The position numbers and the translations under genes were made by a program. This document shows, in pieces, positions 1 through 5,617 of a stretch of 6,837 nt of DNA; the first letter of the stretch is position 1, and each line of letters begins with the position of its first letter. Source of the DNA: an uncultured Bacteroides sp. (GTDB lineage Bacteria; Bacteroidota; Bacteroidia; Bacteroidales; Bacteroidaceae); NCBI GenBank assembly GCA_900557355.1, contig USSR01000378.1, forward strand, positions 1-6,837. The letters are read 5' to 3'. The notes under the pieces are model-generated. The model saw only the letters and a program-made list of their open reading frames with translations, was not told the origin of the DNA and did no database searches.

Positions 1-1
1 C

Positions 2-1510
2 TGGCCCACAAAGACCACCCGCCACTCCGTAGCCTCCTCCCCCTGGAAGGACGGCAAAGGCGATGTCGTTCGCGAACTGCGTGATGCCTGCAAGAAATAT
101 GGCATCAAGTTCGGTGTCTATCTTTCCCCCTGGGATCGCAATGCCTCTTGTTATGGTGATTCCCCCGCTTACAACCAGTTCTTTATCGAACAACTCACCG
201 AATTGCTTACCAATTACGGTGAAGTTCACGAGGTCTGGTTTGATGGTGCCAACGGTGAAGGCCCCAATGGCAAGAAGCAAATCTACGACTGGGACGCCAT
301 CCTGCGCACCATCCGCCGCCTGCAACCCAAAGCCGTCACCGCCATTATGGGCGATGATGTCCGCTGGGTAGGCAATGAAAAAGGTATCGGCCGTGAAACC
401 GAATGGAGCGCCACCGCCCTCACTCCCGGCATCTACCCCCGTTCCGGCGAACAGAACAAGGCGTTGGGCATCTACGGCAAGGCAAAGGACTTGGGCGGAC
501 GCGACATCGTGGCTCGTGCCACCGAACTTTTCTGGTATCCTTCCGAAGTGGATGTTTCTATCCGTCCGGGCTGGTTCTATCATGCCGACCAGGACAATCA
601 GGTGAAGTCTTTGAGCCATCTGGTGGATATCTATTTCAAATCCGTTGGCTATAACTCCGTTCTTCTGCTCAACATCCCGCCCGACCTTCGTGGGCGGATT
701 CATGAGAGCGATGTGCAACGGTTGAAAGAGTTTTCCGGTTATTTGAAGAAGACCTTTGCCCGCAATTATGTGCTGAAAGGAGACGAAGCCTGGCAAGGAA
801 CCTCCGGCACAGCCCGCGAATATGATGTGCAGAAAGGTGCGCTGGTCAATGCTTTTATGATTCAGGAAGATATTTCCAAGGGGCAACGTATCGAAAGTTT
901 CCTTGTCGAAGCCTATAAAGACGGTGCCTGGATTCACCTCTCCGAGGGTACTACAGTAGGGTACAAGCGTCTTGTCCGCTTCTCCGACACTCGTCCGGAG
1001 CGTATCCGTGTTACGATTCGCTCCGCCCGTGGCATAGCTAACGTTTCTGCCGTAGGTCTGTTCTATGCCGAACCTCTTGCTGATAAAAGTGAGGAAGTGC
1101 AGCTTAGTGACATCCCTGTAACTGAATGGAAGGTGGTCGGTGGCAATGCGGATTCCCGTTTGGCTATCGACGGAGACCGGAAAACTGTCTGGCGTGCCTC
1201 TGCTCTTACACCGTTGGTAGTCGATATGGGGCATGAAGTGAGTGTGAAAGGTTTCAGTTACGCTCCCTCTTTGGAAGAAGATTTAACGGGGACTATCTAT
1301 AAGTATGCTTTCTACATCAGCCTCGACGGCCAATCGTGGACTAAATGTGAGGCAAGCGGTGAGTTCAGCAACATCATGCACAATCCCATACCTTACTTTG
1401 TACGGTTTGGAAAGACGTATCCCGCCCGTTACTTCAAGCTGGAACCTATATCGGAGATGAATAATAAAAACGCCGTAACCGTCGGTGAAGTAGGTATTCT
1501 GACAAGATAG
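2..1510 (+). CDS. GH29 alpha-L-fucosidase, 5'-truncated, with C-terminal F5/8-type (CBM32-like) domain
   Basis: This enzyme would release alpha-linked L-fucose from glycans by a retaining mechanism. The frame is already open at the window edge, so the start and any signal peptide are missing; 502 codons are visible. The GH29 barrel appears as WPTKTTRHSVASSPW, then KFGVYLSPWDRN, then EVWFDGANGEG. The Asp of WFDGA (codon 242-244) is the expected nucleophile. The Glu beginning EW in RETEWSA (codon 401-403), 53 residues later, is the likeliest acid/base by analogy with alpha-1,3/4-fucosidases (GH29-B), but I infer this by spacing only. A beta-rich middle domain covers about 740-1080 and an F5/8 type C-like domain about 1108-1500 (IDGDRKTVWRA, YISLDGQSW, ARYFKLE). 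The sulfatase-GH16 gene follows after 46 bp on the same strand, which suggests co-transcription. The GH29-B specificity (branched Lewis-type fucose) is inference. Confidence 0.93.
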   Translation, partial: WPTKTTRHSVASSPWKDGKGDVVRELRDACKKYGIKFGVYLSPWDRNASCYGDSPAYNQFFIEQLTELLTNYGEVHEVWFDGANGEGPNGKKQIYDWDAILRTIRRLQPKAVTAIMGDDVRWVGNEKGIGRETEWSATALTPGIYPRSGEQNKALGIYGKAKDLGGRDIVARATELFWYPSEVDVSIRPGWFYHADQDNQVKSLSHLVDIYFKSVGYNSVLLLNIPPDLRGRIHESDVQRLKEFSGYLKKTFARNYVLKGDEAWQGTSGTAREYDVQKGALVNAFMIQEDISKGQRIESFLVEAYKDGAWIHLSEGTTVGYKRLVRFSDTRPERIRVTIRSARGIANVSAVGLFYAEPLADKSEEVQLSDIPVTEWKVVGGNADSRLAIDGDRKTVWRASALTPLVVDMGHEVSVKGFSYAPSLEEDLTGTIYKYAFYISLDGQSWTKCEASGEFSNIMHNPIPYFVRFGKTYPARYFKLEPISEMNNKNAVTVGEVGILTR

Positions 1511-1556
1511 CAAGTACTGGATTATCATTTATAAAACTACTTTTGAATTATTGCTT

Positions 1557-3980
1557 ATGATGAAATATCCCCTTGTTTCTATAGCTGCTGCGGCATTGCT
1601 TTCCGGTAATGTCGCAGCCCAACAAAAGCCTAATATCATTCTTTTTCTGGTTGATGATATGGGATGGCAGGACACCTCCCTGCCGTTCTGGAAAGACACT
1701 ACCGAACTGAATCATATTTATGAGACGCCCAACATGGAGCGTCTGGCAAAGAAAGGCGTCAGGTTTACGAACGCTTATGCATGCCCTATCAGTTCCCCTT
1801 CGCGTGTCAGCCTGTTCACCGGCGCAAATGCCGCGCAGCACAAGGTTACGAACTGGACTTTGAAGAAAGACACACCGACCGACCGGAAGAATGAAACGCT
1901 GGATTTTGAGGCTTGGAACTACAATGGTCTGTGCCCTGAACCCGGTCTGGAACATTCTTTCTATGCAAAAAGCCTGCCGCAACTGCTGCGTGAAAAAGGA
2001 TATACGACGATGATGGTAGGCAAAGCACACTTCGGTTCGATAGATACGCCTGCTGCCAATCCTCTGACAATCGGCTTCGATTACAACATTGCCGGTCATG
2101 CCGCCGGTGCTATGGGCAGCTATCTGGGAGAAGAAGGATACGGTGCAACCGGCCAACCGGAGTGGGCGGCGATATGGGCTGTACCGGATCTGGAGAAGTA
2201 TCATGGAACGGATACTTTCCTTACCGAGGCCCTGACATTGGAAGCAAAGGGACTTATGGACAAAGCCATTGAACAATCCAACCCTTTTTTCCTGTACATG
2301 AGCCATTATGCCGTACATGCCCCTTTCAAGACGGACAAACGTTTCTACCAGAAGTATATTGATAAAGGCCTCACTCATAAGGAAGCGCAGTACGCCGCTT
2401 TGCTGGAGGGAATGGATAAGAGTCTGGGAGATTTGATGGACTATGTAGACCGGAAAGGCATTGCAGATAATACAGTAATCATTTTTATGTCCGATAATGG
2501 CGGTTATACCATAGGGCGTGCAGACAAGAACGCTCCGTTGAGCGAAGGAAAAGGTTCTCTGAAAGAAGGAGGTATCCGCGAACCGATGATTGTCTATTAT
2601 CCGAATATAACGAAACCATCGACTGTCAATGACACCCCGGTCATCATCGAAGACTTCTTTCCCACCCTGCTGGAACTTGCCGGAGTGCGCGATTATCAAA
2701 CGCCGCAGCATGTTGACGGGCAAAGTTTCATGGCGCAAATAAAAGGACAGCCCGGTGATAAGGAACGCGCCTTGTTTTTTCATTATCCAAAAAACTGGGG
2801 CGAGAGAGTACAGACCATCGGTGCCCCGCAAAGTGCCATACTGAAAGGAGACTGGAAACTGATTCATTATTATGAGTCCGGTAAGAACTGCCTCTATAAC
2901 CTGGCGGATGACATTTCTGAAAAGCAGGATTTATCTGCCCGTTATCCGGATAAAACGAAAGAACTGGCAAAGGCATTGAGCGATTATTTGAGAGAACAAC
3001 ATGCTACTATGCCTGTCCTGAAAAGAACCGGTAGGTTTGTTTCTTATCCCGACGGCGGACAAGTGGAGCGGAAATTGCCCAAGGATGATGAAACGCTGGT
3101 TTATGATAATCCAGGGAGTGCGTTGCTTTTGAAGGAAGGGGACATGCACCCCAAAATCAAGAACTGGCATTTCTATACAGCTCATGAGTTTAATAATAAA
3201 GATACAAAAAAAGGCTTGCCGCTTGGTTTCATAGAACATCGAGGCATGCACATGTCCCGTACGGCAAAGGTCGATAACCGGAAATGCTCAAAGGTAGAGG
3301 ATGGAGTTTTGCGCATCTGGAGTGTGGAAGAGAAAGACTCGATAGACAACCGTTTTGGTAAGAAAGTGAAGTACTCTCACGGTTGTTACCGTACTTCTTT
3401 ACCGGGAAGTAAGGAGTTTTGGTGCAATTTCACCGAGAATATGCGCATTGAAATCCGCTTCAAACGTACTTCCTATGTAGGCTTTAATGATGCCCTTTGG
3501 TTTATGGGCAACAATAACCGTCCCTGGCCGAAGAACGGTGAAATCGACCTTTTGGAAAATCCGAAGAAGACGCTGAATGACCGTGCCCACTTCACACTGC
3601 ATTCCGAGAATCATTATGCCGGTGTGGTAGGTGGTTCGGGCAGTGTCACTTCCACTATTGAACTTGCTGATATGTCCCAGTGGAATATCTATTGGTTGGA
3701 GTGGTATCCCGACCGTATCGTGGGCGGTGTCAACGGACAAGCTTACTTTGAACATCGCAAAGGTGCCGATGGTAATACGGACTGGCCTTGGAGCGATCCG
3801 CTGGGCTTCTTCCTCATTTTCAGTACAGGCATCTCTACCAATCCTAATGCCTGGCCCGGCGCCATCATACCTTCCGAATGGAAGAAAGACGCGATGCCTG
3901 CCATGTATATCGACTGGATACGTGTTTATACGAATAAAGACTATAAAGGAGAAAATCCTCCTGCCCCCAAATTTTACTAA
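1557..3980 (+). CDS. Exported S-type sulfatase fused to a C-terminal GH16 glycosidase domain
   Basis: This is a two-enzyme protein of 807 residues. Residues 1-21 look like a signal peptide (MMKYPLV, hydrophobic SIAAAALL, likely cut after VAA) with no lipobox Cys, so a periplasmic location is likely. Residues 24 to about 480 are an S1 arylsulfatase-type domain: metal ligands in LVDDMGW (D33, D34), the maturation site S79 in SSPSR followed by VSLFTG (Ser converted to formylglycine by an anSME-type enzyme), GKAHFG, and MSDNGG (D313, N314). After a linker of about 50 residues, residues 531-800 form a GH16 jelly roll with the motif GEIDLLE (E662 nucleophile, D664, E667 acid/base), then YWLEWYPDRIVGGVNGQAYF and MYIDWIRVY. 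Both active sites look intact. The domain order implies desulfation coupled to endo-cleavage; the substrate is not shown by sequence. A TTG at 1551 is in frame, but ATG 1557 (or 1560) is the better start because it leads directly into the signal peptide. Confidence 0.93.
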   Translation: MMKYPLVSIAAAALLSGNVAAQQKPNIILFLVDDMGWQDTSLPFWKDTTELNHIYETPNMERLAKKGVRFTNAYACPISSPSRVSLFTGANAAQHKVTNWTLKKDTPTDRKNETLDFEAWNYNGLCPEPGLEHSFYAKSLPQLLREKGYTTMMVGKAHFGSIDTPAANPLTIGFDYNIAGHAAGAMGSYLGEEGYGATGQPEWAAIWAVPDLEKYHGTDTFLTEALTLEAKGLMDKAIEQSNPFFLYMSHYAVHAPFKTDKRFYQKYIDKGLTHKEAQYAALLEGMDKSLGDLMDYVDRKGIADNTVIIFMSDNGGYTIGRADKNAPLSEGKGSLKEGGIREPMIVYYPNITKPSTVNDTPVIIEDFFPTLLELAGVRDYQTPQHVDGQSFMAQIKGQPGDKERALFFHYPKNWGERVQTIGAPQSAILKGDWKLIHYYESGKNCLYNLADDISEKQDLSARYPDKTKELAKALSDYLREQHATMPVLKRTGRFVSYPDGGQVERKLPKDDETLVYDNPGSALLLKEGDMHPKIKNWHFYTAHEFNNKDTKKGLPLGFIEHRGMHMSRTAKVDNRKCSKVEDGVLRIWSVEEKDSIDNRFGKKVKYSHGCYRTSLPGSKEFWCNFTENMRIEIRFKRTSYVGFNDALWFMGNNNRPWPKNGEIDLLENPKKTLNDRAHFTLHSENHYAGVVGGSGSVTSTIELADMSQWNIYWLEWYPDRIVGGVNGQAYFEHRKGADGNTDWPWSDPLGFFLIFSTGISTNPNAWPGAIIPSEWKKDAMPAMYIDWIRVYTNKDYKGENPPAPKFY

Positions 3981-4045
3981 TCAAATACCTACTCGGGCTG
4001 CACTTGTTTCGTACTTGCTATGGTTCGGGTATGGAGTAGATCCCT

Positions 4046-4083
4046 AAAAAAGATAGGGCAGACCGGATTACTCCTGCCTGCCC
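4046..4083 (-). terminator. Rho-independent terminator for the leftward sigma gene
   Basis: A hairpin pairs GGGCAG (4056-4061) with CTGCCC (4078-4083); an inner GGA/TCC stem with loop TTAC can add to it. Read on the minus strand the stem is followed by TATC and six T (4046-4051), the classic layout for ending the sigma gene that stops at 4151. On the plus strand no T run follows, so it would be a weak terminator for the sulfatase-GH16 transcript coming the other way. Confidence 0.6.
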
Positions 4084-4150
4084 ATTATCTCTCTAACACA
4101 ACTAAAATTTTATATGATGTATTGATTCTGCTTATTATTATTCTTTATTC

Positions 4151-4657
4151 TTAAACAAAATCTTTCAATTCTTGTTGTAACTTCTGTCGGGTAAAGAAGA
4201 TACGGCTTTTTACTGTACCTAATGGTAATCCCAGCTTCTCTGCAATTTCGCGGTATTTGAAACCGGATACGTGCATTGAGAACGGAATTTTATATTCACG
4301 GGGCAGAGCATTTACTATACGGTGCATCTCTTTCAGGTCATAAGCGCTTTCCGTGCAATCGAATCCCGAATCCTGCGGTAAGTTGAGATGATAGAGATTA
4401 TCTGTTTGGTCTACGAAAGTCTGATCGCGAACTACTTTACGGTAGTTGTTGATAAAGATGTTACGCATGATGGTATACATCCATCCTTTGAAATTCGTAT
4501 CAGGTGCATATTTATCTTCGTTATCTAATGCCTTTAATGAGGTTTCCTGGAGTAGGTCGTTTGCTTCTTCGTGGTCCGAGGTTAATTTGTATGCAAAGCG
4601 TAATAAATCGCCTTGTACCCCGAGCAATTCTTTTTGGAATGTAATACTGTTATTCAT
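4151..4657 (-). CDS. ECF-type RNA polymerase sigma factor, copy A
   Basis: This is a 168-residue sigma-70 family protein of the extracytoplasmic-function class. It has only region 2 (about residues 15-79, with EEANDLLQETSLKAL and NFKGWMYTIMRNIFINNYRK) and region 4 (about 107-163, ending in the helix-turn-helix FKYREIAEKLGLPLGTVKSR), joined by a short linker. It should redirect core RNA polymerase to a specific promoter set. The ATG at 4657 is preferred over an upstream in-frame TTG (4663) because AAGGAG lies 8 nt before it, an unusually strong Shine-Dalgarno for this phylum. It is about 95% identical to copy B at 4881-5384. From the first NSITF onward I count eight replacements, and the last 66 residues before the final one are identical. 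No anti-sigma (FecR-like) gene lies beside it. The regulon cannot be read from the sequence. Confidence 0.93.
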   Translation of the reverse strand: MNNSITFQKELLGVQGDLLRFAYKLTSDHEEANDLLQETSLKALDNEDKYAPDTNFKGWMYTIMRNIFINNYRKVVRDQTFVDQTDNLYHLNLPQDSGFDCTESAYDLKEMHRIVNALPREYKIPFSMHVSGFKYREIAEKLGLPLGTVKSRIFFTRQKLQQELKDFV

Positions 4658-4665
4658 AATCAATT

Positions 4666-4671
4666 CTCCTT
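4666..4671 (-). promoter_or_regulatory. Strong Shine-Dalgarno of sigma copy A
   Basis: AAGGAG on the minus strand lies 8 nt before the ATG at 4657. It fixes the start of copy A. Copy B has only a weak A-rich leader (AAAAAAGAAGAACGAT) in the same place, so the two copies may be translated at different rates. Confidence 0.6.
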
Positions 4672-4705
4672 TTCAATAGTTATTCTTTTGTTTTGCCTTT
4701 TGACT

Positions 4706-4720
4706 TTGCAATTTTACGAA
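4706..4720 (-). promoter_or_regulatory. Conserved 15-bp block upstream of sigma copy A, promoter-like
   Basis: Minus-strand TTCGTAAAATTGCAA is identical to the block at 5432-5446 upstream of copy B, at nearly the same distance from the start codon (about 50 bp), while much of the sequence around it differs. TAAAATTG is one base off the Bacteroides -7 consensus TAnnTTTG, but no TTG-type -33 box is found 18-22 bp upstream in either copy. It may be the promoter core, perhaps read by a sigma factor other than the housekeeping one. This is inference. Confidence 0.4.
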
Positions 4721-4765
4721 GAATGCATCACTTTAACGGACGGAATTCTCGCATTAAATGGGGGG

Positions 4766-4787
4766 AAAACTATCAATTGATAGTTTT
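4766..4787. repeat. 22-bp perfect palindrome upstream of sigma copy A (operator candidate)
   Basis: The palindrome has core ACTATCAATTGATAGT flanked by AAA and TTT on the two sides. It is centred about 119 bp upstream of the copy A start codon and is followed on the plus strand by TTGGGTG. The same palindrome lies at the same distance from copy B (5490-5515), so it belongs to the duplicated unit and has been kept perfect in both. This suggests a site for a dimeric DNA-binding protein. A hairpin role in RNA is possible but no T run follows on the minus strand (six C follow). Confidence 0.6.
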
Positions 4788-4793
4788 TGGGTG

Positions 4794-4809
4794 ATCAATT
4801 GATAGTTTT
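4794..4809 (+). repeat. Second, incomplete copy of the palindrome motif
   Basis: ATCAATTGATAGTTTT repeats the right-hand 16 bp of the palindrome at 4772-4787 exactly, 22 bp further on, which is about two helical turns. Its left arm is changed so only the inner ATCAATTGAT stays symmetric. Both copies are followed by GGGTG after a few bases (TTGGGTG and CGGGTGC). Together they look like two in-phase binding sites, one full and one weaker. Confidence 0.5.
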
Positions 4810-4880
4810 CGGGTGCTATATCAAAACGTTATCGGTTTAGGTTGAATAAGGTGATACTTGGTTTTATCTTGCCAGTCAGG

Positions 4881-5384
4881 TTATCTGAAGTCTTTCAGTT
4901 CCTGCTGTAACTTTTGGCGGGTAAAGAATATGCGACTCTTTACTGTGCCTAAGGGCAATCCCAGCTTTTCTGCAATTTCGCGGTATTTGAAACCGGATAC
5001 ATGCATAGAGAATGGAATCTTATATTCGCGTGGCAAGGCATTTACTATGCGGTGCATTTCTTTTAGGTCATAAGCGCTTTCAGTGCTTTGAAATCCGGAT
5101 TCCTGCGGCAGGTTAAGATGATAAAGATTATCTGTCTGGTCTACGAAGGTCTGGTCGCGAACCACCTTGCGATAGTTATTAATAAAGATATTGCGCATGA
5201 TGGTGTACATCCAGCCTTTGAAATTAGTGTCCGGTACATATTTATCTTCATTGTCCAATGCCTTTAATGAGGTTTCTTGAAGCAAATCATTTGCTTCTTC
5301 ACGGTCGGAGGTTAATTTGTATGCGAAACGTAATAAATCGCTTTGTACTCCGAGCAAATCTTTTTGGAATGTAATACTGTTCAT
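4881..5384 (-). CDS. ECF-type RNA polymerase sigma factor, copy B
   Basis: This 167-residue paralog of copy A has the same layout: sigma region 2 at about residues 14-78, a linker at 79-105, and region 4 at about 106-162 with its helix-turn-helix. Relative to copy A it has D9, S15, R28, V50, E95, Q99, S100 and R167 in place of E, G, H, A, D, D, C and V. Half of these lie in the N-terminal region 2 part, three in the linker and one at the last residue; the promoter-reading helices are the same, so both should recognise the same promoters. The ATG at 5384 is chosen because it matches the copy A start; the frame stays open to 5471 but that stretch overlaps the conserved upstream block and is not coding-like. 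The gene is divergent from the glsA-like gene and has its own upstream palindrome. Confidence 0.93.
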   Translation of the reverse strand: MNSITFQKDLLGVQSDLLRFAYKLTSDREEANDLLQETSLKALDNEDKYVPDTNFKGWMYTIMRNIFINNYRKVVRDQTFVDQTDNLYHLNLPQESGFQSTESAYDLKEMHRIVNALPREYKIPFSMHVSGFKYREIAEKLGLPLGTVKSRIFFTRQKLQQELKDFR

Positions 5385-5431
5385 ATCGTTCTTCTTTTTT
5401 ATATAGTTATTCGTTTGTTTGACTTTTGATG

Positions 5432-5446
5432 TTGCAATTTTACGAA
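5432..5446 (-). promoter_or_regulatory. Conserved 15-bp block upstream of sigma copy B, promoter-like
   Basis: This is the exact counterpart of the 4706-4720 block (minus-strand TTCGTAAAATTGCAA), about 50 bp upstream of the copy B start. Its conservation between two otherwise drifting leaders suggests function, most simply the promoter core. Confidence 0.4.
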
Positions 5447-5489
5447 AGTTATCTAACTCCGATGGACGCATTTCAAGTAATCTTTAGGG

Positions 5490-5515
5490 CAAAAACTATC
5501 AATTGATAGTTTTTG
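5490..5515. repeat. 26-bp perfect palindrome between sigma copy B and glsA (operator candidate)
   Basis: This has the same core ACTATCAATTGATAGT as at 4766-4787, extended to five A and five T plus a closing C/G pair. It is centred about 118 bp upstream of the copy B start and ends 43 bp before the -33 box of the divergent glsA promoter, so a bound regulator could affect both directions. The neighbouring second half-site present near copy A is degraded here; only its right flank (TTTTTGGGTGC, 5531-5541) is still visible. Confidence 0.6.
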
Positions 5516-5557
5516 GGCGTCTTTTGTTTGTTTTTGGGTGCAGTTTTAGACAATTTT

Positions 5558-5590
5558 ATTGCGTATAATTAAAAAGATGAGTTAATTTTG
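5558..5590 (+). promoter_or_regulatory. Bacteroides-type promoter of the glsA-glsB operon
   Basis: The -7 box TAATTTTG (5583-5590) matches TAnnTTTG perfectly, and a -33-like ATTG (5558-5561) stands 21 bp before it, which fits the known housekeeping promoter of Bacteroides. Transcription would start near 5596-5598, giving a leader of about 20 nt before the ATG at 5618. Confidence 0.65.
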
Positions 5591-5596
5591 CGCAAT
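5558..5596. repeat. Imperfect inverted repeat spanning the glsA promoter
   Basis: ATTGCGTATAATTAA (5558-5572) and TTAATTTTGCGCAAT (5582-5596) are inverted copies matching at 13 of 15 positions, with a 9-bp spacer. The arms cover the -33 and -7 boxes, so a protein bound here would block RNA polymerase. In an AT-rich leader part of this could be chance, but the outer ATTGCG/CGCAAT pair is not AT-only. Confidence 0.4.
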
Positions 5597-5617
5597 CATT
5601 TCTTCATCTTAAAAAGA

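Larger units (their letters stand above)
4151..5541 (-). repeat. Tandem duplication of sigma gene plus its upstream region
   Basis: The unit 4151-4816 and the unit 4881-5541 align with an offset of 725-730 bp. Each contains a sigma gene, the 15-bp conserved block, the long palindrome and, at its far end, G, four T, C or T, then GGGTGC (4805-4816 and 5530-5541). Between them, 4817-4880 has no counterpart that I can align. The coding parts differ at roughly 70-75 nucleotides by eye, nearly all silent, so the duplication is not recent or one copy was replaced by a diverged relative. Confidence 0.8.

Noticed and set aside
1538..1545. TACTTTTG, a perfect -7 box match just before the sulfatase-GH16 gene
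   Set aside because: It is only 11 bp from the ATG, so transcripts would be almost leaderless, and there is no TTG at the -33 position. Co-transcription with the fucosidase is more likely.
1548..2867. Long antisense open frame (439 codons) opposite the sulfatase
   Set aside because: The plus-strand frame has clear sulfatase motifs throughout; the antisense product is rich in Arg, Cys and His with no recognisable domain and lacks its own leader.
3989..4039. Inverted repeat CTACTC/GAGTAG after the sulfatase-GH16 gene as its terminator
   Set aside because: The arms are only 6 bp with a 39-nt loop and no T run follows; the hairpin at 4056-4083 is better supported, though mainly for the other strand.
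4766..4787. Palindrome as the terminator of sigma copy B
   Set aside because: It lies about 95 bp past the stop, is AT-only in its outer arms and is followed on the minus strand by six C rather than T. Its repeat at the same distance upstream of copy B argues for a leader element.
5385..5471. N-terminal extension of sigma copy B by 29 residues
   Set aside because: Copy A has no equivalent start, the stretch contains the conserved promoter-like block, and the ATG at 5384 matches the usual ECF length.
5588..5617. TTG start of the GlsA-like protein 10 residues earlier
   Set aside because: The TTG is part of the -7 promoter box, so it would lie upstream of the transcript start.
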